Assembly (NCBI GenBank): GCA_030734395.1 | Contig: JAUZTG010000041.1 | Coordinates: forward strand, 2,046,001 to 2,110,000 | Source of the DNA: Sarocladium kiliense | Taxonomy: Eukaryota > Ascomycota > Sordariomycetes > Hypocreales > Sarocladiaceae | Direction of reading: 5' to 3' | DNA: 64,000 nt | In this document: positions 42,927 through 54,242 of the stretch, in pieces | Layout of the letters: each line of letters begins with the position of its first letter | Numbering within the stretch: the first letter of the stretch is position 1 | The notes under the pieces: generated by a model | Database searches by the model: none | What the model saw: only the letters and a program-made list of their open reading frames with translations | Told to the model about the DNA's origin: nothing | Translations under genes and position numbers: made by a program

Positions 42927-44403
42927 ATGGGCAAGACTAAGGTCAAGGAGTCCAAGAAGGCCGCGCCTGTCGAGGCCGTCAAGCCTGCGAAGGCCTCCAA
43001 GGTCTCGGCCAAGGACCTTGCTAAGGCCGCTGAGAAGCCTGAGAAGAAGTCCAAGAAGTCCAAGAAGCCTGTCGAGCCCGAGTCTTCCGAGTCTGAGTCC
43101 TCCGAGAGCGAGGCTGACTCTGACTCTGCCTCTGAGGATTCCGCTTCTGGCTCTGACTCCGACTCTTCTTCCGAGTCCGAGGCTGAGGCTCCCAAGCCCA
43201 AGGCCAATGGCACCAAGAAGGTTAACGGTGCTGCCAAGGCTGCTGCCGCTAAGGAGTCTTCCGACTCTGACTCCGACTCTTCTGACTCCTCCGACTCTGA
43301 TGAGGAGGAGACCGAGGCTGTCAAGCCCGCTAAGGCTGTGAACGGCAAGGCCAAGGTATGCTTTACTACTAATATATACTCCATATGATCCTAGCTGACA
43401 CTAGATACAGAAGGCCGAGTCCGACAGCGATGACTCTGATGAGTCCGAGAAGGCTGACTCCGACTCTGACTCTTCTGACTCTGACGAGGAGGAGGATTCC
43501 GATGAGGAGGCCTCTGATGAGGCTGAGACCAAGGCCGAGACCGCCGAGGCTCCCTCCAAGAAGCGCAAGGCCGATGCTGAGATCGATGAGGCTCCCAAGA
43601 AGGCCAAGACTGAGGCCACCACTCTCTTCGCTGGCAGCCTCAGCTGGGGTGTTGACGACAACACTCTGTGGGAGGCTTTCAAGGACTTCGATGGCCTTGT
43701 TGGCGCTCGTGTCGTCATGGACAAGCACACTGGCCGCAGCCGTGGCTTCGGCTACGTTGACTTCGGTACCTCCGAGGCTTGCGTCGCTGCCTACGAGGCC
43801 ATGCAGGGCCAGGAGATTGACGGTCGTGCCCTGAACCTTGACTACGCCAATGCTCGTACCGCCGAGGCCAACCCCCGTGAGCGTGCCAATGACCGCGCTC
43901 AGACCTACGGTGATACCCTGAGCCCCGAGACCGACACTCTCTTCGTCGGCAACCTCCCCTTCGACGTCGACCAGGACACCGTCCACGCCTTCTTCAGCGA
44001 CACTTGCGAGGTCGCGAGCATCCGTCTCCCCACCGACATGGAGACTGGTAACCTCAAGGGCTTCGGCTACGTTACCTTCAACTCTGTCGAGGATGCCAAG
44101 AGCGTTCTGCAGGCTAAGACTGGTGCCGCCATTGGCACTGGTAGCAGCTCTCGCACCGTCAGACTTGACTTCGCCGGTGCTCGTCCTCCTCGTCAAGATG
44201 GCGGTGGCTTCGGTGGCCGCGGTGGCGGTCGTGGCGGCGGCCGTGGAGGTTTCGGCGGCCGTGGAGGTGGTGGTCGCGGTGGTGGCCGTGGAGGCTTCAA
44301 CGACCGTGGTGGCCGTGGAGGTGGTCGTGGCGGCCGCGGTGGTGCTCCCCGCGGTCGTGGTGGTGCCTCTTCCTTCGCCGGCACCAAGGTGTCTTTCGAC
44401 TAA
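42927..44403 (+). CDS. nsr1: nucleolin-like RNA-binding protein (Nsr1/Gar2 type)
   Basis: Nucleolar protein for pre-rRNA processing. Exons 42927..43355 and 43411..44403 (GTATGC donor, ATACAG acceptor) give 473 residues. A Lys/Ala-rich head is followed by long Ser/Glu/Asp blocks (residues ~50-200), typical CK2-target acidic tracts. RRM1 starts near residue 214 (TLFAGSLSW; later RGFGYVDF). RRM2 starts near 318 (TLFVGNLPFD; later KGFGYVTF). A Gly/Arg-rich RGG tail (~405-460) completes the nucleolin/Nsr1 layout. Codon use is strongly biased to C-ending codons, as expected for an abundant protein. The yeast-style gene symbol is given by family. Confidence 0.93.
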
Positions 44404-46556
44404 GATGGGATTTCAGAGGGCTTTACGATACCAGTGAGCTTTTGAGGCATATGAACTTTTGCGGGTTGTTATTTCAGCAAGATGTCCCCCAATCGGGAGG
44501 ACCCAGGGCTTTTTGATGAACGGGATCTATATGCGTGTTGGCTTTTTGATCAGAGGGCTTTTCCAATTGTCACCGAGGGTTAGTGGGCATGCCTGATAAC
44601 TTGGCAAAGATCGAAGTACTTGACCGTGGCTTTTTGATCGATCCAGGGGGTTATACCATCTTGCTTGGAGCGTCTCTCTGCTAATGTGCCTTTGGGCCAA
44701 CGGCGAGACCTCCTGCTTGGACTCAGTGGGCTTCGAGGGATTTGAGGGCTCCGTTGGGAAGACTCGCTCGGTGCTGCCGCAAGGTGTGCCTGGGTGACGA
44801 CTTATGTTGGCTCATGCGAATTATCTCTGAGGGTCCTGGGGGCTTCACCACCACCGACGATTTGTCCTCTGTCTACCCAGACACGGACATGGACACGGAT
44901 TTACCTTGATACGATCACTTTTCTTACTCTTCTGTACTATTCTCTATACATCCTGGCTTCTCCCGATTGGTAAGTATCACGATGGATCTCCCTTAGCTTT
45001 CCCGGATACCATAGTCGCGCTTTTCGTTCTTTCGGCACCACGGCGTTTAAGGATACAAAAAGTTAGTTATTCTACCATATTTCGATGCATCGAGTACGTT
45101 CAAATGCCTTCATGTTCTGTGTCAGAGTCACGTGAACTTGACTCGTAACTTGCCCGAGGCACATCGTAATGGTGAGTCTAAGATGATCGGCAGCGCAGAG
45201 AAAGAGCCCACTGTAACGAAGGGTCTTGCATGCCTCCACCCAAGCTGGTCCTCAAATGGCAAGGGACGCCAAAGGTGCATCGGAGTCATGCAAAGTCAAC
45301 GCCACATAGCCCCTTTGAGCGTCCAGAAAACGGCGCAGCCCTCCCTCATGTGCTGAATGAACTCGTGAAGTCGGTGTAGTTCAGACCACGGTAGATTAAA
45401 CAGCCGCGACAAGCCACTCAGCCCAGCCCAGTTCTGAGTAAGTATTGGAGAGTAGGTATTGGGGAGACCCCGCTTCTGGCTCATGACCCGGAGTGAGTGG
45501 GCGGTGGAGAGGGAGACTGGCCACCTGAGTGTGCAGATTGTCTGTCTACTCGTCTCTGGTTTCGTACTAGTTCGGGTCTTCACCGCCTGGTCTGATGACG
45601 TGCGTGCAGCGTGTTGTTTTGGGGATGCTGTCTTTTGTGGTCATTGGGATTGACGATGGAATGTGCTCAGGCAAGTCGTAGGACGGTACGATCCGTGTGC
45701 TGCTACGTATACCAAGCCTATTCCCTGAACCTCAAGAGAGATAACAATCATCATGCGTTCATATAGCTCCCATATAGCACTGGATCTTCCAAGGAAACTG
45801 TCATAAGCCATCCCAGTTCCAAGAGCAGTTCACTGCCAGCTCGAAGCAAGGCCAGTTGTCTTTGTTCTCGGCCACCCCGCACTGTACACGTGGACAGTGC
45901 TGAACGTAGCGGTGCTCGATGTACTCACTCACCCACTGAGGAACGACTCCAGAGTGCCAACTTGTAGCAATGCTAACTGCTACTAAATTGATTCAAGCAG
46001 GCAAAAAGGTGTGGACACCTGACGAAACGCCCTCACTCGTCTTCAGCAGGAGTATCTGCACCCGCTGACGCCCGTGGGTGAGCACTGGCATCCACTGCAC
46101 TTGGCTATCCGCCCACTGTCGCGCCGCCCTCGTGCTCAGCCCAACGCCGCAGTGCCCCATTCTCGCCCATCATTCATCCTCCTGACCATCCGACCACCAC
46201 CGCCAGTTCTGCCTGCATCCCCAACCCCTTCATTCCTTTTCTTCTCAACTCTATCCATCCCTTCTTTTTCAACCCTCCCCTGTCGTGCTATCAGTTCGGA
46301 TTTTTCTTTCTTCAACTCTTGAGAAGCCTGGGCATCACTTGTCGAGACAAACGCCCTATCGCGTCTCGCATCCAAGGCGTCATCCGCTAGTAGCGCTGCG
46401 ATAACGGCGGGGTCCCCACCTCCAACCAGCACCGCTTTCGTTCGGAGCGGACTCCATCCCCAGGCTGCGCGACCCTATTCCGATTTCTTATCAGATCGCA
46501 ATTCTGAACAGAAGAACATTGCTTCTCCAGATCTTTTTTCGCCAACTCTCTGTATC
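44404..46556. other. 2.2-kb intergenic region
   Basis: 3' flank of the nucleolin-like gene, anonymous sequence, and a C/T-rich leader (about 46190-46320) for the next gene. No supported gene, tRNA or repeat. Confidence 0.45.
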
Positions 46557-47843
46557 ATGGAGGAACACATCGGTGCGGGTAGTCGGCACAATACCGATCG
46601 GCCTTCAATGACTTCCGGCCCCGCTAGATCAAGCCCCAGCATCCATCATCCCAGGCGCTTCGACGGTATGTTCTCCCCTTACTTGGACTGTGAAAGGGCG
46701 GTGATACTAACAAACGCAGAATCTTGGGTAGAGGTTGCATCTCAGCCCTCATCTTCCTCGCTATCGAGCATCGGCGACGAAATCGTTACGACCGGATTAC
46801 AGGTTGGCGGAGCATATGCCAGGCGGAGACGCTTACAGGCATCTGCAAGGGCCCTTCCTCAGCAACAGACGGCTATCTACAATACCGGAACGAGCAGCCA
46901 GGAGGAGTACGATGAGAGTGAGAGCGAAGAGGATCAGTTATTGACGAGCTCGACGGAGAATGTCCCGCATGAGAACGAAGGAGAGGCGGATCATGAGCAG
47001 GATGGCGATGACGACTCTGATGACGGCGATAATGCGACTGCGCTGGGGCAGAGACCGCCCGATCAGCCCATATTCAGGCCACAGCCGAATGCTTTTTCTC
47101 ATCCGCAAGGACACGTTCCGCATCGAAGTCACTCGTCTAGCTCTGCGATGCCTCCTCACCCTCACAGCGGCTTTACAAGACCGTCCTTCTCTCAACGCGC
47201 ACAGACGAGGGTTCACAGGGGCGGACCGAACTTCATGTCTCCATCGGCCCGGGAGGACAACGACGCTGCGCTGAGGGCATCGCTCACTACGCTATTATCA
47301 TGCGCTGCTGCCGCAAGAGGACTGCCTAAAACTCGGGAGGAGGCTCAGGCGCAGAGGACTACAGGGCAAGGTGTTGGACCTAGCAACCAGCCGATGGGGT
47401 TGAGACTGGTCCCTGAATCCGAGTTGATGGCTGAAGGGTCATCCCCGGCACCTGATCAGTTGCCATCACCTCCAAGCAAGGAGAGGTCAACTCCCAGATC
47501 CTCCTCCAGAGGCTGCGCCTCGGAGAGGTCTAAGCGCAGCGTCTCGGCAGGCCGAACGCCGCGCGCTACGAAGAAGAAGAAGACAGCGGCGGGTGATGAA
47601 GCCCTCATCTCGCCGACGCTTCTGACCTGGGTCGTCAGTGCCGGCGTAGTTGTGCTCGTATCAGTCGTTGGCTTTGGAGCAGGATATGTCATCGGACGGG
47701 AGGTAGGATACCAAGAAGGCCTGACAGCAAGTGTGGGTGGCATCAACGAGACAACATCTTGTGGGAGGGAAGTAATGAGGTCATCAGGCGGAAGCCTCAG
47801 GAGGTTCAAATGGAGCGCAGTTGGAAAGAGCATCGTCGCGTAA
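46557..47843 (+). CDS. conserved fungal protein with C-terminal membrane segment
   Basis: Likely exons 46557..46665 and 46720..47843, giving 410 residues. The 54-bp intron has GTATGT, a CTAAC branch site and GCAG, and splicing joins RRFD to ESWVEVASQPSSSSLSS. Because 54 is divisible by three and the intron has no stop, the unspliced reading is also open (428 residues). The protein is mostly Ser/Pro/Asp/Glu-rich and disordered. A basic stretch (ATKKKKTA) precedes a single membrane segment near the end (LTWVVSAGVVVLVSVVGFGAGY), followed by IGREVGYQEG. This suggests a tail-anchored or type II protein. No family recognised. Confidence 0.7.
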   Translation: MEEHIGAGSRHNTDRPSMTSGPARSSPSIHHPRRFDGMFSPYLDCERAVILTNAESWVEVASQPSSSSLSSIGDEIVTTGLQVGGAYARRRRLQASARALPQQQTAIYNTGTSSQEEYDESESEEDQLLTSSTENVPHENEGEADHEQDGDDDSDDGDNATALGQRPPDQPIFRPQPNAFSHPQGHVPHRSHSSSSAMPPHPHSGFTRPSFSQRAQTRVHRGGPNFMSPSAREDNDAALRASLTTLLSCAAAARGLPKTREEAQAQRTTGQGVGPSNQPMGLRLVPESELMAEGSSPAPDQLPSPPSKERSTPRSSSRGCASERSKRSVSAGRTPRATKKKKTAAGDEALISPTLLTWVVSAGVVVLVSVVGFGAGYVIGREVGYQEGLTASVGGINETTSCGREVMRSSGGSLRRFKWSAVGKSIVA

Positions 47844-49087
47844 AAGACATGTTCGGTGATGGACCAAGAGACGGGAGCCAGCAGGGCATTCGTCAGCATT
47901 GCACAGGCGTTTGGAACTGAGAGGACGACCATTCGATGAGGAGTTTGAACGATATACGACGAGATGGATGAGGTGTGGATATCGGGACTGGCGTGTATGG
48001 CGTCCAATCTGTTCCCTCTTCTTTACCATGATTATTCCTGAATATTTGCGGTGTTATTTTTGGTAGTTTGAGAGTCACCGCGTGAATGAAGGGCTGTGTG
48101 TGGTGCGGTCATGGCGTGATCAAGGGATCCTGAGGGTGTCTTTCGATGTTGCTACGGGGGTCAAACTAAGTAAGATTATTATTTTTGAATCGAATGACAC
48201 TCACCGACTTATCTGGGGTACTGGGCTGCGATGTCCGAAGTGGTCATGGCACTTTCTCGCATGTGCTAAACTTACCTTGCATCCGTGAGGCTCGTTGGCC
48301 TTGGTGATTCGGTTTGTTTACTTGCTGACGTCTGTCGGTAAGTGTCTTGTGCTTTTCCTTCCCATCTCCTGTGCTTGCCACCACACCATTGACGATGCTT
48401 TCGTCATTCTACGGGGCTGTACAACACCACTGGTGCGTAGATCCGTAGGAATCGGCCGAGATGCCTAATAACTTACCTTGCTTGTGCAGTGCTGTGTAGG
48501 TGCTGTGCGAACTCGATGCCCACCCGAATACGAGGGGACCTCGGGAAGGTGGGGCAAGATCGCGTTCGTTCCTGCCGCGAAGCAAGATAAGCCAATCACA
48601 GCTGCCAGCCATCTGCCAGGTGGGTGGGCCCATAGGCTTCTGATGAGCAGACAAGAAAAAAAGCTAATAATTTACTGCGACAGACAAGCAAGGCCCCCCC
48701 TTTATTCGGTGACGAACGACCTGTATGTCGACGCATGCGAGCTAGGCTACTGCTTTTGGAGCAACTGTATTGTCTCCAGGGGGGTGGCAAGCGGGAGGTA
48801 GGCAGGATAGGTAATAATAATGAACTTGGTTGGCTCGTTGAGTGGGTTGTTCCGCATAGTGGGCTCAATTTGATGGACGATAGCCTGTCCCTGGATTCCC
48901 ATTCTCTCGGCGCCACTGTATTTTCCCATCGTCCTTTTCTCCTCCCCCCTACCTCGTCTCTCCTCCATAATAACTTCGTGGTTCGCTGTTCTGAACTCTT
49001 CTTCTCCTTCTTTGTAGTGTCAGGCCTCTTCTTCGACTTGATTGTTTCATCCAGCAGCCCACGAGTCGTTCTCCCAGTTCGCCCAGC
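47844..49087. other. intergenic / CYP51 promoter
   Basis: Contains the promoter and leader of the CYP51B gene, with a pyrimidine-rich leader near 48940-49080. A palindrome TCGGCCGA lies at 48453. No gene seen. Confidence 0.45.
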
Positions 49088-50809
49088 ATGGGTCTTCTTC
49101 AAGAAGTCGCGGCGCACCCGCTCGCGCAACAGTTCCAGACATCCAGCCTCTCGTACCAGGTCGCTATCGTTGTCGCTGCTTTCTTCGGCTTGTCGGTTGC
49201 CTACCATGTCGCCAGTCAGCTTCTCTTCAAGAGCCCCAACGAGCCTCCCATGGTCTTCAGCTGGTTCCCTATCATCGGAAGCACCATCACCTATGGAATG
49301 GATCCTCCCAGGTTCTTCAAGGAGAACCGCGAAAAGGTAGGCTTGCGTTCTCGACCATCCTCCCAGACCAAAGCTAACAGTGACTGCGTTGGCAGTTCGG
49401 TGACGTCTTCACCTTCATTCTCCTCGGCAAGAAGACCACTGTCGCGGTTGGTCCCTCCGGAAACGACTTCATTCTCAACGGCAAGCTCAAAGACGTCAAC
49501 GCTGAGGAAATCTACACTCCCCTCACCACCCCCGTCTTCGGCCGCGACGTCGTCTACGATTGCCCCAACGCGAAGCTCATGGAGCAGAAGAAGGTACTTC
49601 TTAGCCCTTCATAGGCGTCTCACGCCACTCGTCATGAGATGGAGACTAACGTGCTTCACACAACAATAGTTCATGAAGATCGCCTTGACCACTCAGGCCT
49701 TCCAGTCTTACGTCCCCATCATCTCCAGCGAGGTCCAGAGCTACTTCAAGAAGAACCCTCACTTCAAGAAGGCGACCGATGTCTGCAACATTCCTAAGCA
49801 CATGGCCGAGATCACAATCTTCACTGCTTCCCACGCCCTTCAGGGGTCCGCCATTCGCAACAAGTTCGATGAGTCCCTCGCTTCACTCTACCACGATCTC
49901 GACATGGGCTTCTCTCCCATCAACTTCATGCTTCACTGGGCCCCTCTGCCCTGGAACCGCCGTCGCGATATCGCTCAGCAGACCGTTGCGAAGATTTACA
50001 TGGATACCATCCAGGAGCGTCGTGCTGCTGGCAATGATGAGGGCGAGTACGATATGATGAGGCACCTCATGAACTCCACCTACAAGAACGGCGTCAAGGT
50101 CCCCGACCACGAGATTGCACACATGATGATTGCGCTCCTCATGGCTGGCCAGCACTCTTCTTCCTCCACCAGCTCTTGGATTATGCTTCGTCTCGCCCAG
50201 TACCCCAGTATTATGGAAGAGCTCTACCAGGAGCAGGTCAAGGTTCTCGGCGCTGACCTCCCTCCGCTGACCTACGAGGACCTCGCCAAGCTGCCCCTGA
50301 ACCAGGCTATTGTCAAGGAGACCCTCCGTCTTCACGCTCCCATTCACTCTATCCTCCGCGCGGTCAAGCAGCCCATGCACGTCCCCGGCACCAAGTATGT
50401 CATTCCCACCAACCACACTCTCCTCGCGGCCCCTGGCGTCAGCGCCTCCGACCCGGCCTACTTTCCCGAGCCCGACAAGTGGGACCCTCACCGCTGGGAG
50501 TCCGACTCCCCGCTCGCTCCCAAGATCGCCCGCAACAACGAGGAAGAGGAGGAGAAGATCGACTATGGATACGGTCTTGTCAGCAAGGGTTCTTCCTCAC
50601 CGTACCTCCCCTTCGGCGCCGGCCGCCACCGCTGCATCGGCGAGCACTTCGCCAATGTCCAGCTTCAGGTCATCACCGCCGAGATTGTCCGCCTCTTCAA
50701 GTTCCAGACCCCCGACGGCAGCAACACCATTGTCAACACGGATTACTCTTCCCTCTTCTCACGGCCGTTGCAGCCTGCTGAGGTCCGCTGGACGCGGAGA
50801 GATGTGTAA
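49088..50809 (+). CDS. cyp51B: sterol 14-alpha-demethylase CYP51B
   Basis: ER-membrane cytochrome P450 that removes the 14-alpha-methyl group of lanosterol/eburicol in ergosterol synthesis; the target of azole antifungals. Exons 49088..49336, 49396..49593 and 49670..50809 join in phase 0 to give 528 residues, the usual length. The N-terminus (MGLLQEVAAHPLAQQF) and a membrane segment (~24-45) are of the CYP51B type as known from Sordariomycetes. Other signatures: the SRS1 region containing YTPLTTPVFGRDVVYDCPN, AGQHSSSSTSSW (I helix), E-T-L-R (ExxR, ~366-369), and heme loop F-G-A-G-R-H-R-C-I-G at 464-473 with Cys-471. No sign of damage. Which other CYP51 paralogs the genome has cannot be seen here. 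Confidence 0.96.
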
Positions 50810-51450
50810 GCGACTACGAATGTCCGTGTACGGACTCGCATGTGAGGAAAGGGTTATTATACATCGCCACTGTACATATTAGACGGCGAGAATGGAGGCA
50901 AGAGCATTGACCTGACAGGCTTTTCTATCACGGCGCCATTTACAAGTAGATACTTTACATCGCTTTTTAATGCCTAATGTCCAAGAAGAATCATATAAGC
51001 CTCCTCGCCCTCGTCGGCAAATTCGGCCACCCGTGATTATCTAGAAAATGATGGCCAACACGGATTAGGAATCGTTCTTCGAAAAAGACGTGTTGCTTCC
51101 GGAGTCGTCTCTGGCGCCGCCCATGTTGCGCGATGGCGCCGGCTCCAACGGCATTAAACCCAAAGAGGTCGTTTATGATGCGGTGCACTCCGGGTCGAAC
51201 GGCGACGGTCGTTTTTCTGGAGCTTGTGACTTTATGCACCTGCGTCATAGGGAAGATGATCTCAGCATTATCTTTTGCCATCATTTTCATCGTCGCGACT
51301 TGAGCTTACTCTGATTAGCGCGTGAGTGGGATTCAAAGCTAGGACACGAAAGCCCGAGAGGAGACCCATCCACGACTACAAGCTCTGAGACAGTATTCGA
51401 GGGGTCAGAAAGCATCATCTACCCTTAGATTGCGAAAGGAAGCAATCATC
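50810..51450. other. intergenic, no gene seen
   Basis: 3' flank of CYP51B and promoter of the DUF3074 gene. The open frames here are short. Confidence 0.45.
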
Positions 51451-52413
51451 ATGGTTGAGAAATACGGGCATCTTATCCGGCTTTGGGGAGTTGATGCTAG
51501 TCAGCTACCCCCGGCGTCGGCTACACCACTGGAAATTTCTCCCTTCCTGCACTCGATCCTCTTGGAGGCGATTCCATTCCTCGACGACCTCCCGCCAGTG
51601 GATCAGCCAACTCTCAAATCACCATGGAAGGATAAGGGCGTGAAGACATACACGCACTCGACGGCTCCTGTCCATCTCTTTGAACGGACTGTGAGCGTGG
51701 AGGAGCTTCAGGACGTGGCTTCGGAGTATCATATTCCACACTTGTCTGGTGGACCGTCTCGAGTCCATCAGCCTGAGACGTGGACACTCCGGCGCAGCGT
51801 TCACGAGGACGCAGCTGCTACAGGAACTGCGTCTTGGGACGAGTGGGTGCATTGCTTCAAGGAAGAGCATGCCCAATGCGAGAAGGCATTCACACCAACT
51901 GTGCTGAGGACGGAGCAGAAGAAGCAGTGGAATTGTGATGGCGTGGAGTTGAGGCTTGGAGATACGATATGGGAAGAATGGACGCTGAAGACAGAGCAGT
52001 CCACGCATAAGATGCCACCGCCGTTGAAAGCGAGGACGTTTCCTGTCGTTCAAGCCACAGCGTCAGCTCGCGGCAGGAAAGAATTCCTGATCGTCCAAAT
52101 CGCAGAGGTTGAAGAGGTCGGAGTGAAGACTACCGGCAGCGAGACCGGCGACAAGAAAGCGCAGCAGCACGAGCATGATGAAGTGAGAGGGGTATACACC
52201 AGTGTCGAGAGGATCAGGGAGGTGAGGCCTGGGGAGATTGAATGGGTTATGGGGACGGTGTCGGATGCGAAGGGCGTATTGCCAGCTTGGGTGCAGAAGA
52301 TGGCGACACCGGGGATGATCAGCAAGGATGTCGATGCGTTCTTGAAATGGATTGCGGAGGAAAGGAGGAAGAAGAGGGAGGCAGGGGCGGGGAAGAAGAA
52401 TGGCAGCGCGTGA
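51451..52413 (+). CDS. DUF3074 / START-like domain protein
   Basis: Intronless 320-residue protein from the ATG at 51451 (the frame is open seven codons upstream, but without ATG). The layout matches fungal DUF3074 proteins of the START/SRPBCC-like superfamily: an N-terminal helix pair, a strand-rich core with W-x-L-R-R-S-V-H, W-D-E-W, and a later RTFPVVQATA...EFLIVQI segment, then the Trp-rich EIEWVMGTVSDAKGVLPAWVQ and a basic C-terminal helix. Such folds bind hydrophobic ligands or lipids; the ligand here is unknown. Soluble, no signal peptide. Confidence 0.68.
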   Translation: MVEKYGHLIRLWGVDASQLPPASATPLEISPFLHSILLEAIPFLDDLPPVDQPTLKSPWKDKGVKTYTHSTAPVHLFERTVSVEELQDVASEYHIPHLSGGPSRVHQPETWTLRRSVHEDAAATGTASWDEWVHCFKEEHAQCEKAFTPTVLRTEQKKQWNCDGVELRLGDTIWEEWTLKTEQSTHKMPPPLKARTFPVVQATASARGRKEFLIVQIAEVEEVGVKTTGSETGDKKAQQHEHDEVRGVYTSVERIREVRPGEIEWVMGTVSDAKGVLPAWVQKMATPGMISKDVDAFLKWIAEERRKKREAGAGKKNGSA

Positions 52414-52921
52414 TGATTTGGACAGTGTGTGCTGGATTCTCTGCTCTGGTTTCGTTCTCGGCGATTGATTGGAATGTCTGATTTGTTGAAGCTAAAACAG
52501 CATGGTGCAGTGGGATAGTGAAGCAACGATACCTCGACTGTTCTGAATAAGGGGGTTACCTGTACTTCATGATGTGACGTGTAGAGGCAGCATAGCTGCG
52601 GAAGACAGCCAAACGTTCGAGGCAAGATACCATGACACGCGTGATCAGCAATGGGAGCTAGATGAGCGGATCAAGAGAGGACGGTGCTGCCCTGGTGCTC
52701 TTGCCTTTTGCCTGGCGATGGGATCCTAGGAGGAAGGCACGTCTCACATCCATCTTGGGGACTCTTGCCTCAACAGCCAAACCCCGATTCATTCTTTTCG
52801 AACAATCTTCTCCTCGCAATCTCGAGACCTTCGACTGATTTTGTATCTCTCTCGTCCTCTGATTTTCTTTGAGCCATTTTTCCCGATCAGAGAAAGAAAC
52901 CTCTCGCCAAGAAGCAACATC
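52414..52921. other. intergenic, no gene seen
   Basis: Promoter and leader of the coiled-coil gene; nothing else visible. Confidence 0.45.
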
Positions 52922-53900
52922 ATGGCTCGGACGAGACGTCAGTCAGTCCCACCACCCAGGCGGATGGCTACAAGGCACACGGCAGTAGATTCTAGAGCAA
53001 TGATTCCAATCGCAATTGCTCCGGACAAAGCACATGGACAAGATGGGAAGTTCTGTTCTCCTATCGACGCCCTCGCCCGCATGACAATCGAGCTGAACAT
53101 GCGAGCCATCAACTCCCAGGCTCAGCGACTCGAGCATGACCTCCGCACTCTTGTCAAGAGCACGGAACAAGACAAAGAGTTTCGTGCCCGAAATGAAGCA
53201 AGGATCAGTGAGATCTGGACTGAACTTCTGGCTGTGCGTACGAGAGTCGACGAGGTCCAAGGGGGGCAAAATGATGCCTCCGTGAGGTACGAAAAGTGCA
53301 GACAAGAGACCACAAACTCAATAGAGGCTTTTCGCAAAGAAATAGGAGACTTCAGGGACCTCTGCAGTGGCCTCTCTACGCAGCTCGATTCGCTGCCAAC
53401 CATGGCCGACCTTGACTTGGTAGCTACGCAGCCGTTGCCAGATGACAGTCGGATGCATCACTTGGCCGAACTCCAGGACAAGCTGCCAGGAACTACGAAG
53501 CATCAAGGTCATACTTCTTTCCGGGGTTCCATTAACTGTCTTCAGTCACTGACTTGATTCCCCAGGTCCATCAGCAAACCCACCACCTCCCATCCGCCGC
53601 CACATCCACGAAGTACTCTCTTCCACCCGGCGTTGGAACCGCGATCATAAAACAACCGACAAGCCGGAGCCGCTATTCATCGCCGACTACTTGAGACGAC
53701 AGTCAAGACGCAGCACTAGACTTGCTGTCCACATACAGAGGGCTATTCGCAGGCGTGTTCGACTCCGTCTCGCAGACTCAAACCTTCACCCAACGAACCT
53801 CGAGGAGTTCTGTCAGGTTGTTCAGTGGAATGATGTGCTGGAGGTCGTTGAGGAGCTGCTTGTCAGGAACGAGGAGGATACAGTACGGGCTTTGAGTTGA
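52922..53900 (+). CDS. coiled-coil protein, function unknown
   Basis: Exons 52922..53507 and 53566..53900 (GTCATA donor, CCCCAG acceptor) give 306 residues. The start is MARTRRQSVPPPRR, basic and probably nuclear (inference). Residues ~55-160 form a long charged helix with heptad character (QRLEHDLRTLVKSTEQDKEF, WTELLAVRTRVDEVQGG). The second exon encodes a basic/helical tail (RRQSRRSTRLAVHIQRAIRR) ending with acidic helices (VLEVVEELLVRNEEDTV). The splice restores a single clean frame across the junction. No family recognised. It converges with the TAF7 gene, 342 bp apart. Confidence 0.68.
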
Positions 53901-54242
53901 GATGATGGCTATCGATATGGTAGGTTATGGAAGGCCATTAGTTCGTGGATCTCGACAGCACGGGAGGTGAAAAGGGAGGTTGGTATGTTCATCTTTTATA
54001 AGTCTGAAGTCAGACAGAATATGTGTGTTGTCTGTAGCCTCTTTACTGCCCATTCTGGCCCGAAACGCCAATAACGCCTGTGATCCTTTGCCCGTAAAAC
54101 GCCGCCGCCTTCTTGTAGCTCTGTTAAGCATGCCTTCCTCAAGCAGAGAACACACTACAAGTCCAAACCTGGGATAAACTTGTAATGTCAAAAGAAAGAA
54201 ACCTGCTCTTCTCCATTCGAAGAACTTCCAGTCTCAGCCCCT
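53901..54242. other. 3' flanks of convergent genes
   Basis: Convergent gap between the coiled-coil gene and TAF7. No gene seen. Confidence 0.5.

Noticed and set aside
43369..44196. 275-residue minus-strand frame opposite the nucleolin-like gene
   Set aside because: An artefact of strong C-ending codon bias and Gly/Arg repeats in the real gene on the plus strand, which has two RRMs.
48596..49207. 203-residue minus-strand frame overlapping the CYP51B start
   Set aside because: Antisense to the CYP51B leader and first exon; low-complexity Arg/Ser/Lys composition.
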